The translations under genes were made by a program, and so were the position numbers. Of a stretch of DNA of 20,280 bases, positions 10,441-18,735 are shown in pieces. The DNA is from Chara braunii (Eukaryota > Streptophyta > Charophyceae > Charales > Characeae), in contig BFEA01000012.1 of the NCBI GenBank assembly GCA_003427395.1, forward strand, positions 4,963,295-4,983,574. The letters are read 5' to 3'. The notes beneath the pieces were generated by a model. It saw only the letters and a program-made list of their open reading frames with translations, was not told where the DNA came from and did no database searches. Within the stretch, counting starts at the first letter, position 1, and each line of letters starts with the position of its first letter.

Positions 10441-11260
10441 AAGAGGAAGGAGCTATCGAAGAAGAAGAGAGGATTGGGCATCCAGAAGAGACACTACGCA
10501 TCCCCCTACATTCGACAACCAGGGACCATAAAACAGCCACATCCGGCAGACCCCCTCATAGCTCCACAGATCTCGTATCACCCTCGTCAGCCCCAAAAGC
10601 GTGTTTGCCCGCATCGGAATCCTCCACCTCATAAACATAGTCATCATCAACTGAGACCTGACCTTTCCTTTTAGCATCACCAGTGCTTCGTTCCTTGCCA
10701 AACGCCTTGCTAGCACGATGGTCGGCCAATTCAGCGACCATTGGGTCAATCTTTCTCATTCTGATACTGACATCTCCGCAAAGCGACTCAAGGCTGCTCT
10801 TCCTAATCATTCGAAAATACTTCTTTTGGTTCTCAATAAATGCAAACCGATTGTTGATATCCTCACCCTTCGGTTCTTCGTCAGCAACTGAGGTACTCCT
10901 TCCAGGAGTGGCCTTCCTACCCTTGCGTAGGGATATTAAGGCAACTGCCTCCATTCCTTCCTTCAGATTAGTGCCTCCCATCGCAGAATCCGCATCCTTA
11001 TCACACGCCGAAAGCTTACCTAACTGCTCTTGCAAGTTCTTCACCTGTAGCTCAGCTTCCAATCTTCTTGGCTCGGCTTCAACCATTTTCTTCTTAAGTT
11101 AGTCAACCTCCACATTCAAAATCTTATTCAGCTCTTGCAAATGCTGATACTGCTGCTTCCACCGATTGTCCTCCCTAACATTGTCAGTTCATCTAGGTTT
11201 AGGTGTGTCGCGATTCGAACATTCTACGGTGCCGACTCCAACACTTCCACGCTTGTTTCG
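10319..11260 (-). pseudogene. Central charged/coiled-coil part of the retroelement protein, broken
   Basis: Directly after the insertion the minus strand reads VRNKRGSVGVGTVECSNRD, then a stop, then EDNRWKQQYQHLQELNK and another stop. It is open from 11,086 to the stop at 10,556. Visible parts are a Lys/Glu-rich helix (RRLEAELQVKNLQEQLGKL), a GTNLKEGMEAV segment, a basic patch (RKGRKATPGRS) and an acidic stretch near the end. The same frame continues past the 10,556 stop to 10,319 through a Ser-rich linker. A frameshift joins it to the GIY-YIG frame that begins upstream of 10,333. I recognise no enzymatic domain here. Function in assembly or nucleic-acid binding is only an inference. Confidence 0.6.
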
Positions 11261-11462
11261 TACACGCGGTTAATGGAAGGCCCAAAATTTGGGGTTTTTT
11301 GCTGCATTACTATAAATACACCGAAACTGAATACAGATATACCCTCAAGTTTATACATATCAGACAAAAAAACAAAATTAAAAAAAAAATAAAAATTCAG
11401 GGGAATATGATAGTTTCGGTGAAAATTTCGCCGAAAATGACACCACCTATTAACCACGAGTG
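11261..11462. mobile_element. MITE-like insertion with short terminal inverted repeats
   Basis: The coiled-coil reading stops at about 11,463 and resumes at about 11,260 with a compatible sequence (VRNKRGSV). Between them is an AT-rich block of about 200 bases whose ends are inverted copies. ACACGCGGTTAAT at the low end matches ACTCGTGGTTAAT, read on the opposite strand at the high end, at 11 of 13 bases. TTGTTTC occurs just outside both ends (about 11,253 and 11,463) and may be a target duplication. A further internal perfect inverted pair is CACCGAAACT (about 11,319) with AGTTTCGGTG (11,412). There is no coding capacity. This fits a non-autonomous DNA transposon; the superfamily cannot be assigned. 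Confidence 0.55.
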
Positions 11463-12315
11463 TTGTTTCCTGATCTCAACGCTTCATTCTTCCACATCAT
11501 CACTTCCTCCACTGCCTTGTCACTCTTACCACGCAACAACTCAATTTTTTTCCTCATACCAACAATTTCCTGCTCGAAGTTCATCTTCACCAGAGCAGTA
11601 CCCCGCAACTCCTCAATCTCCTGTTTGAGGGCGAAAATCTCGTCGTCCTGCAAACGCTTATTAGTAATTATCTATCTTCGCAGCTCCAACAACTCCCGTT
11701 GTATGCGTATTAGCTTATCATCACTTTCCATGCAAGGTTCCATAGAAACCTTCATCTTGAACTTTCATTCTCAAGCCGAAGACGGGTCAACTCTTCATCC
11801 TTCGTCACACCCACTTTGCCAACAGGTATACTCAGCTTGGTGGGTCCATACATCTGCTCCATCCGCTTCTCAATTCGCGCACCCATCTCCCGCTCGAACT
11901 CCTCACGCTCCTTTTTCTATTCGAGCTTACGATTCTCCTCCTCCTTAAGCTTCCTTGCTTTCTCCTCTTCGTCCTTGCGCTTCGTGTCCTTCTGTCGGTC
12001 AATTAAGAATTGGTTATACACAACATCAAGCTGGTTTGAACCCCAATTCCACCACCCTCCCGTTCGAGGCTGCGGCTAAAAACCCGGAGCGGCAACTTCG
12101 GTAGAGGTGCTAGGTGGTGGCTGCAAAGGGGTGACAACCGAAGAGGATCCCGCCGGTGCAGTTAAAGCGAGCAGAGGAGCCCCAGGTCCAGTAGGGACCG
12201 CATTAGCTTCAGTGGCTGGAGGACGAAAAATGCCGACTCGGTGCGGACAATCCCGCTGCCAATGATTCAACGCGCCACAGTGAAAACAACCCCTAGTCAT
12301 AGGAATCACCGCCAT
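11463..12315 (-). pseudogene. CCHC zinc knuckle plus coiled coil (gag-like), broken
   Basis: The frame starts at ATG 12,315. Residues 10-23 read CFHCGALNHWQRDC, an exact C-x2-C-x4-H-x4-C retroviral-type zinc knuckle, which binds nucleic acid in gag proteins. A Pro/Ala/Thr-rich linker follows, then an in-frame stop at 12,078-12,076. The same frame continues with GGWWNWGSNQLDVVYNQFL and a highly charged Lys/Glu/Arg helix, a second stop near 11,920, and more heptad-like sequence (EEFEREMGARIEKRMEQMYG). A frameshift near 11,750 leads to a further coiled-coil piece (11,653-11,463, EIEELRGTALVKMNFEQEI). The reading then runs into the insertion at about 11,462. I infer an RNA-binding, self-assembling structural protein. 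Such an N-terminal part is unusual for a Penelope-like element, so two adjacent elements remain possible. Confidence 0.7.
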
Positions 12316-12617
12316 GATAACTCACAAAAGTCAAACAACATAAACACAAACACAATGTAAGTTAATAACCAAATTGAATCCTAGCGTGTCACACTATCGT
12401 AGTGCAATTCCTACGATGGTTCAGGCGCTGAAATAATGGTAGTTAACCAACGGAGCAAGCGATGGCCACAACCATACGTCCATCAAAAGATCTAATCATG
12501 CATGCCAAGACACGACGATACGAACCAGCAAGAGATCATCCGAAAAAACACATGCACCGATGCAAACCATTCAAGAAAACTGACAACAAGAAGCAAGAAG
12601 GTAAAACCGACAAGGAC

Positions 12618-12645
12618 AAGAGAAGAAGAAGAAGAAGAAGAAGGG

Positions 12646-12678
<33 letters not shown>
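12618..12678. repeat. (AAG)n and poly-A tract in element leader
   Basis: About seven AAG units are followed by roughly 30 A. On the element's coding strand this is poly-T then (CTT)n in the leader between the ribozyme and the first ATG. It generates spurious poly-K and poly-F open frames on both strands. Confidence 0.9.
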
Positions 12679-12681
<3 letters not shown>

Positions 12682-12853
12682 CAATGTAGGAAGAGTGGTG
12701 ATAGAGGAAGGAAGGAGAAAAAGAGCAAGACAATGCGTCAAAATTCCGAATGTAATTTGATAACCGAAACATGTCCAATAGGTACATGGCTATGGAGTCG
12801 GAACCAAAAAGTGCCCATGTAATCAGTACAGCATCGTCTAGCTAACGGCAGAT

Positions 12854-12901
12854 GACCCGACTAGTTTCGTCCGATCGCCGAATCGAAACTCATCAGGGGT
12901 C
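12854..12901 (-). ncRNA. Type I hammerhead ribozyme
   Basis: On the minus strand all core elements occur in order. Stem I 5' arm is GACCC (12,901-12,897). The core CUGAUGA follows at 12,896-12,890. Stem II (12,889-12,869) has G-C, U-A and U-G pairs, a bulged U, then CGAU/AUCG around a UCGGCG loop. GAAA is at 12,868-12,865. Stem III is the palindrome ACUAGU formed by the last A of GAAA and the next five bases (12,865-12,860). The cleavage triplet GUC ends at C 12,859. Stem I 3' arm GGGUC (12,858-12,854) pairs perfectly with the 5' arm. A loopless palindromic stem III implies that two copies would have to pair to cleave well, as described for the minimal hammerheads of retroelements. Its place upstream of the element's first coding region fits a role in transcript processing. 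Confidence 0.88.
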
Positions 12902-13640
12902 GATGTCATAATGAGAGACCAAGCGTTGTCAAATATAAAGGACACGGATCAAGGAACAACCCAGTATTGGACTGTAAAACCATTAGAACCTTCTCGTCAG
13001 CCAAAGAAGGTAGGACAACGACAACCTATAGACCCAAAATCAAGTCCCAGAGCTACCAAGTCAAAGAGCCTCAAAACACTAAGCAAAAAACCAAAGGCCA
13101 AAAATCTACCGGTAGTAACAAGCAGAAGACCATAGATCGAGGCCAACGAAAAATAGAGAAACATCAACAGTATTCCAAAGAGACTAGAGACGATAAATCA
13201 AGCCCAGATGAGAGAAAGAAATCAAGAGTAACCCTACATCCAGCAATAGAGGGCTCAAACGGACACAGGTAACAGGTTCGAGTCTGTCAGCGAACACCTA
13301 ACTAAAGCAGAAAGATAAAGGGCAGACATACCAAGGAGGCTCGGTTCGAGACAAAAAAAGCAAAACAGAAAAATTTATCAAAGAGGAAAAAGTTAACAGA
13401 TCAAGGCCTATCAACGACCTCTCAAGATAGAGAAAGGCAGAAAGTAGCAAAAAAAAACAAGAGATTGAAACCACTTGAAGCAACCCCTCTCAAGACGTTG
13501 CATTGGTCAACGCCCGAAATAACGGGCAACCGTTTCATCCGAGGTAAGTTCGTTTTTCTTTTCTTTTCTTGATTTTTTAATTTTTTTTTTAGATTTCATT
13601 TTATATATTTTTGTGTTTTTTTTTAATAGAGATTCTCCCT
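12902..13640. other. Region upstream of the ribozyme, no gene seen
   Basis: No coding region is supported; the plus-strand frame at 12,967-13,272 is Lys/Thr/Ser-rich without motifs. Two B-box-like words (AGGTTCGAGTCTG near 13,272 and CGGTTCGAGAC near 13,341) lie on the plus strand without a matching A box or cloverleaf. If the retroelement has an upstream partial repeat it should lie here, but I could not match it to anything downstream of the RT. Confidence 0.5.
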
Positions 13641-13665
13641 TTCTCGTTTTTGCGAGTTGTTTTCG

Positions 13666-13947
13666 CTCTGCAGCCGTTCGTTTCAGAGAAACGGGCCGCA
13701 GAGAGTTCATCGATAGGATGTGCAAGATCGAATGAACCTGCCGTGTGAATGCGGCTACGTTCCGGGCGTGAGTTTTGGGGCCTTGTACTTGAGTTACAAG
13801 GGACTCTCTGCACACGCTTGGTGGTTTCTAGTTTGCGACGTACGGGCGGTCGTTTTCTGGTGGACGAACGAACATTTTGCGGCGTCGTTCGAGCCTCTAG
13901 TCGTCTCTCTTTAAGGGCTGCCACAACAACCCGTTTGTTGTTGGCAG
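13666..13947. repeat. Cluster of five strong short hairpins
   Basis: The dyads are as follows. 13,666-13,675 with 13,694-13,703: 9 of 10 pairs, enclosing a second stem CGTTT/AAACG at 13,679-13,683 with 13,689-13,693. GTTCATCGAT 13,705-13,714 with 13,727-13,737: 10 pairs, one bulge. CCTTGTA/TACAAGG 13,781-13,787 with 13,795-13,801. CGAACGA/TCGTTCG 13,865-13,871 with 13,885-13,891. CTGCCACAACAA 13,918-13,929 with 13,935-13,947: 12 pairs, one bulge, five-base loop. Overlapping frames on both strands exist but have no domain. The cluster continues beyond the microsatellite at 13,973. Confidence 0.75.
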
Positions 13948-13972
13948 TGGTTGCGACTATGGAGATACTCTA

Positions 13973-13986
13973 CGCGCGCGCGCGCG

Positions 13987-14063
<77 letters not shown>

Positions 14064-14069
14064 AAGAAA

Positions 14070-14121
<52 letters not shown>

Positions 14122-14127
14122 NNAGAG
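13973..14127. repeat. (CG)n/(GA)n compound microsatellite with undetermined bases
   Basis: A (CG)n run (13,973-13,987), a (GA)n run (to about 14,059), a second (CG)n run (14,071-14,083) and a second (GA)n run. N at 14,122-14,123 marks unresolved bases, so the length is uncertain. It splits the surrounding hairpin-rich DNA. Confidence 0.95.
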
Positions 14128-14345
14128 CCGCACCTGTATCACACATCTTTCCAGCCCAGATACAGGCGCTAGGTAGGGGAAAGAAGCCCCTGTTGAGTTT
14201 GACTCTAATTTACTCTGTGAGGGGCGACCATTCATTTTGAACGACGAGTTGCCCCTACACTGGAAAATGAGAGGGTAAAAAAAAAAAAAAAAAAAAACGG
14301 AAGGAAAATAAAAGAAAGGAGAAGAAAAGAAAAGAAGAAAAAAAA
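14128..14345. repeat. Hairpin-bearing segment with poly-A tract
   Basis: CCTGTATC/GATACAGG (14,133-14,140 with 14,159-14,166) is a perfect 8-bp stem with an 18-base loop. AGGGG/CCCCT (14,175-14,179 with 14,187-14,191) has a 7-base loop. AGGGGC/GCCCCT (14,220-14,225 with 14,251-14,256) has a longer loop. A run of 21 A (14,277-14,297) and a purine-rich GAAAAGAAA stretch follow and separate this part from the dense array at 14,351. Confidence 0.6.
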
Positions 14346-14350
14346 GTAAC

Positions 14351-14720
14351 GGCCACGTATGTGGCCGCGGTCGCGGAACAGGTGAAGCCCCTGAAAGTTC
14401 TAGGGGCTGATGGGACAACGCCTGTTCGTTTTGAATATGTAGCAGTAAAATGGTTGGGTACAACCATTTCCAGGAGCACCAGGCCTGGGAAAACGGCCAG
14501 GTACTTCTGGGGATTTAAAACCTTGGTTCTCCTGGGGGAGAACCAAAGCACTGAGTTCCTGGCCATCGATTTAGATCGAGGGCCAGGAGCATTGACGGAT
14601 TTTGCCTAGCTGTGGGCAAAGCAGCTGCCCACATGCCTTCGGCTGGCTATAAAAGCCAGCACTCCACCCAATAGCCTCACACTTATGGCAGTGCTGCTGG
14701 GACATTCACTTGGGTGAATG
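14351..14720. repeat. Dense array of perfect short inverted repeats
   Basis: In 370 bases I find, in order, these dyads (arm length/loop). GGCCAC 14,351 (6/4). CCGCG 14,365 (5/2). GAACAGG 14,376 with CCTGTTC 14,421 (7), enclosing AGCCCCT 14,386 with AGGGGCT 14,402 (7/9). AAATGGTTG 14,448 (9/4). The palindrome CCAGGCCTGG 14,479-14,488. TTGGTTCTCC 14,523 (10/4). TCCTGGCC 14,557 with GGCCAGGA 14,581 (8), enclosing TCGAT/ATCGA 14,566 (5/4). TGTGGGCA 14,611 (8/7). GCTGGCT 14,642 (7/5). CATTCAC 14,703 (7/4). Random sequence of this length should hold well under one perfect stem of 7 or more bp with a 3-12 base loop; six are present. A plus-strand frame of 82 codons (14,361-14,609) overlaps it but has no domain and is probably incidental. 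Confidence 0.85.
14648..14654 (+). promoter_or_regulatory. TATA-box-like element inside a hairpin
   Basis: TATAAAA matches the eukaryotic TATA consensus and sits exactly at the loop and inner edge of the GCTGGCT/AGCCAGC hairpin (14,642-14,660). No gene or transcript start is recognisable downstream, so a promoter role is only a possibility, for example in a retroelement terminal region. Confidence 0.25.
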
Positions 14721-14892
14721 CTGGCTGGCTGCTGCATGCTGCTGGAGACGGGATGATGATGGAGGAATAGTGGAGGTCTGCAGGGAATTGAGAAGTGGTA
14801 GAGGCAGCCATAGGCTGGAGGTTGGGAGCTTTTGCCCCACCCTTGTGCGTGCGCTATGTGTGTTGGTAGGTGTTGCGGCCGTAAGGCGGCGG

Positions 14893-15190
14893 CAGCGGCA
14901 CTTTCGGTGGGGAAGTGCTGCCAATTGTTTTTGCAAGGCAACAACAACACTTCGGTGGGGAAGTGCTGCCAATTTTTTTGGCACGGCGGCAACGACACTT
15001 CGATGGTGAGGTACTACCGGATTGACGACGTGGCGACATCAAGGTCTCCCTAAGGGGAGGTGTTGTCTGTTTAGCGGCATGACAACGACGATATTTTTTG
15101 TTTTATGAGGTTACGCTGCCAAATTTTTGGCACGGCAGCGACACTTCGATGGGGAACTGCTGTCAATTTTTTGGCACGACGGCGTGATAC
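14893..15190 (+). repeat. Imperfect ~49-base repeats that fold as hairpins
   Basis: The unit GGCGGCAACGACACTTCGGT followed by GGGGAAGTGCTGCCAATTTT recurs at about 14,893, 14,942 and 14,990, and in part at 15,117-15,180, with substitutions. Two dyads repeat inside it: CACTTC/GAAGTG and TGCCAA/TTGGCA (14,967-14,972 with 14,978-14,983; TGCCAAA/TTTGGCA at 15,117-15,132). Between the copies are CTCCC/GGGAG (15,046-15,059) and GTTGTC/GACAAC (about 15,062-15,086). Frames on both strands run through it with repetitive Cys/Gly/Ser-rich text and no domain. Confidence 0.65.
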
Positions 15191-16241
15191 TGGTTTTGAC
15201 GGTGCGACGAGCGGCAATGCTGCTTTTAATTTTTGATGTATGCGGTGATGGTGGATTATTCTCTCATGATCCGACGGTAGTATGGCCACAAGTGCATAAT
15301 TAGGTCTGTGCGGCAGCGGTGCGTGAACCGGTGGCATGAGGAGAGTGCAAAGTAAGTGCATGCGACAATAGTCATTGTGGTGCGGCACATGCAGTTTTGA
15401 GTCAGGGTCACCTTTATTTTTTTTGCGGCGCGCAGTGCGAGCGGTTTTAAGTTCTGGATCATCTAGTATTGCGGGCAACGGTCTGAGACCGATTTTGTGA
15501 TCAGGACCGACATGTTGGTGTGACTATTGCGAGCGGACATGGTGATTTAAGAATGTGTGGACTTGCGATTGGTTGAGAAGTATCCTTGGAAGGCGTGGTG
15601 AAGTTGGTATGGCACTGAGATAGTTTGGGACATTGGGACGACGTGAAAACTCATTCGTGGGAACACCCTCTTGGAGGGCTATCTCGCTTGAGTTTTTTTT
15701 TTTTTCCAACTTCTGTTCTTTTGAACAATTGAGAGAGGACGAGAACCGTGATTCAAAAGAGAGGCCACAACTTGTGGAGTTGTGAGCTGCATATTTTCAT
15801 ATTCTACGACGGTCATTTTTTTTTTATTGGAATATTACTCAGACTTTCTTGAGTGAGCCAGATCAAACTTCACTCAAGGTCATTCGGTCTGTTGATTGAC
15901 TCGGATTCCTTTCATACTTATGTAAACCCACACTTTGCTTGACCGTGTTGTTTTGAATGTTTAAAAGAAAAGGTAGAGGAAAGTTGTGCGAATCAAGCAT
16001 GTGAATGAAAAAGTCTGAGTTGTGTATGGGGTTGCATTGATTTCCTTTGAACTTGGTTGTTTTGTTTTGAGTGCAGGTAGGTAGAAGAATGTTGTAAAAG
16101 TCAAGTTTATGACGTCTGCTCAGAAAGATGAAAAAAATTGTCTTCTTTCTACATTTCACCTGTCTGTATTATCAAAAGAACTTTTGATTTTGGAAAAGAT
16201 TAATTCAGTGTGTGTCGTAAAATGAATGCAAATGAAATAAA
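15191..16241. other. Gene-less stretch with one long dyad
   Basis: No supported gene. CTTGAGTGA at 15,848-15,856 pairs perfectly with TCACTCAAG at 15,870-15,878 (9 bp, 13-base loop). Short T runs occur at 15,693-15,705 and 15,817-15,825. Confidence 0.55.
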
Positions 16242-16311
16242 ACAGATAAGGTCAAAATAACCTAATCTTTTCTCGGGGTTGACCCATTCTATCCCAAATG
16301 ACCTTATCTGT
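16242..16311. repeat. 13-base perfect inverted repeat
   Basis: ACAGATAAGGTCA (16,242-16,254) and its exact reverse complement (16,299-16,311) are separated by 44 bases. The word CCAAATGAC recurs just after the right arm. It could be the ends of a very small inverted-repeat element or a transcript hairpin. No target duplication is visible. Confidence 0.8.
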
Positions 16312-18518
16312 CTGTACCTGTCCAAATGACACTCATTCTCTATCTCCTTCGATTTCTTTTCGTCCAAGTTACCTTGAACTCATGAGAAATAAGAATAATT
16401 GAACGCTAATTGCAGAAGACACATCCTCTATCTCAAGGAAGCATCCAGGGCAGGGGTTTGTTGCTTCAGGAGCCGACCTTGTTATCGACCCGGAGTGGAC
16501 CGTTCTACATGGGGTACTTCGCCGATTCAGTGGAGACGGCCCAACTTCTGAGATCCGAGCTTTCAGCCCGGGCGAGAAGGAGGAGTACCCCAGACCCCTT
16601 CCTAGAGAGAGAGATATGCAACACTTCAAGTAATTCACTTGATCAAGAATCATTCGTAAAGCACCCTGTCATCGAAGAAAATCAGAAGTGTATAGAGACG
16701 GTGTGAGCGTATCTAATCTTAGGTCGGCGGTAGGATGAAATGAATGACTTTGGCGGCGTGTCTCATCAAGTCAAAACTAAGGCAGACCGACTACCTTGTC
16801 GATTGCACAAAGGCGGCCGTGTGATTTTATTTACAGTGCTCGACCTGAGATGGTCGGATGTATTTCAAGCTTTTGTTACTGGATGTATCTAATGATGATT
16901 TTGATTCTTTTAGTTATCATTTCAGATTTAATATTTATTTTTATCGACTAGGTCGATCCTTTTTATATAATAATGTGTGGTTGATCTTGTCCTCTCCCAT
17001 TAGACAGATATGAGAACGACAAGAATGGAGGAGCTGCCAGAAGGAGGAAGGTCGGGATAATAAATAACAACATGCATCTTCCCCACGTATATTATTTTTT
17101 TGGCCCTGTTAGCCTGACATCTTTTCGTGCCCGCGCTCCAAGCAGCATAAATGTAGTATCAACCGACTGTGCCTCCGTGGACGGAGAAACAGGAACGCAT
17201 AAGTGGTTGTCGTAATCAACAAGGCAACAACAAGAAGCATACATAAGCTGGCAGCAGGAGCAGGGGCAACGACAATACTGCGCATCAGCTTCCATCCCGC
17301 CTCCACCTTCCCCCCCGTATTGATCATCTCCTCCTTCTTCTGCTTCCTCATCTTCTTCCTTATCTTCTTCCTTTCCATCTTCTTTCTCCCACTCCTCATC
17401 TTCTTCCCCTGTGCATACGTCATCCCCTCGCCACCACGCACACTCTCCTCCTCCTTCATATTCCTCTCTGTCTAAAGTGCCTTCCGACGACAAAGGAAGG
17501 TGTTCCTCCCTTTGGTAGCGTTGCGTTGTGGCTGCAGTAGAAAAACCTCAGGGATTGTCATGCCCGCCTGTGGATTTGCCAACAGTCCTTGTGCTTTAGC
17601 GCAAAATAGGGACAGGTGCTACGATGAGATATAGGTTTCTACCTCTCTCTCTCTTGCTCCCTCTCTCCCTCCTACCATGCCCCCCTCTTTCCTCTCTTCT
17701 CTCATTCTTTTCTCTCATATTATTGGCAACGTCTATAAGTTAGCAGTGCATTGATCTTCAGGCGAGGATTACTTGTTAATGAGACTTTAATAATTTCGGT
17801 GATGAGGATTACTCTCTGACGAGTTTCCGTGAAAAAACTTTTGTCCTTTGAGCATTTGAGTTGTTGAAATCATTCATAGTATGTCTTAATGTTCTGCTGG
17901 TGTTCTATTGCCCTCACCATCTTAATGACTTTTTTTCAATAAAGTGAACACGTATCTGCAACATTAAGCAAGGATCCTGAGACAAATTTTTATGTGACAT
18001 GCATGCCCCCTCGATGAAAGAATAAGAATGCGCTCATGCCTTGAAAGTTAAAACTGTGTCAATTTTTTTGAGTTTTTTTTTATTATTATTTCCTATTGCA
18101 TTTGTTTGGACTTTTATCTTCTCTCCCCATATTCCATAATGCATGGACTCTCGATGCTTACGTTGTTTTTATGATAAAACCTTCCTGATATGGTAGGCTC
18201 TTTTAAACGAGTACGACGCACATCCATGCAATCGAAAAGATCCTAAAAATGGCTGCTTGTGGCGTGTCGCAAAAAAAAGGTTATGAATAAAACTTGTGAA
18301 ACGCCCACAAAAAAACTTGTGTACGATGTTGCTCGCATCACAATTAGACCCTTGAGCTGCGTTTACGATGAGGGCAAGGTGCGCTGAGTCGCCGACTTAT
18401 ACGTAGGAGCTCAAATGACATAGCGTTTGTGCCATATGGTACCTTTATGCACACGTCCGAAACACATACACACACACGCATGCGCATGTGCCAACATGCG
18501 CTGGTCTTTGCTGACAAC
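16312..18518. other. Gene-less stretch
   Basis: No recognisable gene. The 16,410-16,706 plus-strand frame (98 codons) and the opposing 16,369-16,653 frame share the same DNA and neither shows a domain. The 17,092-17,493 minus-strand frames are Glu/Lys/Gly-rich and arise from a CTTCTTC-rich tract (about 17,320-17,460). CT-rich DNA also lies at 17,640-17,720. A small dyad ATCGAC/GTCGAT is near 16,942. Confidence 0.55.
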
Positions 18519-18535
18519 TCTCTCTCTCTCTCTCT

Positions 18536-18570
<35 letters not shown>

Positions 18571-18607
18571 NCCACACACACACACCACCACCACCACCAC
18601 CACCACC
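18519..18607. repeat. Compound (CT)n-(CA)n-(CCA)n microsatellite
   Basis: (CT)10, then (CA)n from 18,540 to about 18,594 with one N at 18,571, then about five CCA units. The N means the length is unresolved. Open frames through it (poly-TH, poly-P) are artefacts. Confidence 0.95.
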
Positions 18608-18629
18608 GAAAACAAAAAGAGGAGGCGAG

Positions 18630-18735
18630 GGATCTTGATCTACGGTTGTGGTGTGCTCTCAGGTATACGACCCACAGGATGTGAACTCAGGCCGGGATCT
18701 TGATCCACAGTTGCCTGACCGACTACCGTCTTTCC
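18630..18735 (-). mobile_element. Second tRNA-derived SINE-like fragment
   Basis: On the minus strand TAGTCGGTCAGG (18,725-18,714) resembles an A box and GTTCACATCC (18,686-18,677) a B box, about 39 bases apart. CATCCTGTGGGTCG after the B box resembles CATCCTGTTGTCGCC in the fragment at 3,409-3,503, suggesting one family. A word GATCTTGATCYAC is duplicated on the plus strand at about 18,631 and 18,696. It is followed on the minus strand by the microsatellite at 18,519-18,607. It does not fold as a full tRNA by eye. Confidence 0.35.

Larger units (their letters stand above)
7883..12901 (-). mobile_element. Decayed Penelope-like retroelement with N-terminal GIY-YIG
   Basis: Reading the minus strand gives: hammerhead ribozyme (12,901-12,854), leader with an (AAG)n/poly-A tract, CCHC zinc knuckle and coiled coil (12,315-11,463), a roughly 200-base insertion, more coiled coil (11,260-10,319), GIY-YIG endonuclease (10,440-9,891) and reverse transcriptase (9,866-7,883). 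RT plus GIY-YIG is the hallmark pair of Penelope-like elements, and hammerhead ribozymes are known from their terminal repeats. Canonical members carry the endonuclease after the RT. Here it comes before, the permuted order reported for some green-lineage and protist elements. The zinc-knuckle/coiled-coil front part is not part of the canonical layout. Multiple stops, frameshifts and an insertion make it inactive. Ends and target duplications were not identified, and no second ribozyme copy was found near the 3' end. Confidence 0.7.

Noticed and set aside
11200-11225. tRNA T-arm word CGATTCGAACATT
   Set aside because: It lies within the retroelement coding remnant (minus-strand reading VECSNRD) and has no matching D arm.
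13260-13350. tRNA genes suggested by GGTTCGAGTC words
   Set aside because: No A box at the right distance and no cloverleaf could be drawn.
14122-14123. N bases as an assembly join
   Set aside because: Two N inside a GA tract (and one at 18,571 inside a CA tract) look like unresolved repeat bases rather than a scaffold join, although the repeat length is uncertain.
14361-14609. 82-codon frame through the hairpin array
   Set aside because: It starts inside the array, has no recognisable domain, and the inverted repeats explain the sequence better than codon constraint. A structured coding exon cannot be fully excluded.
17092-17493. Acidic minus-strand frames of 116 and 133 codons
   Set aside because: Low-complexity Glu/Lys/Gly from a CTTCTTC-rich tract; two overlapping frames are equally open.
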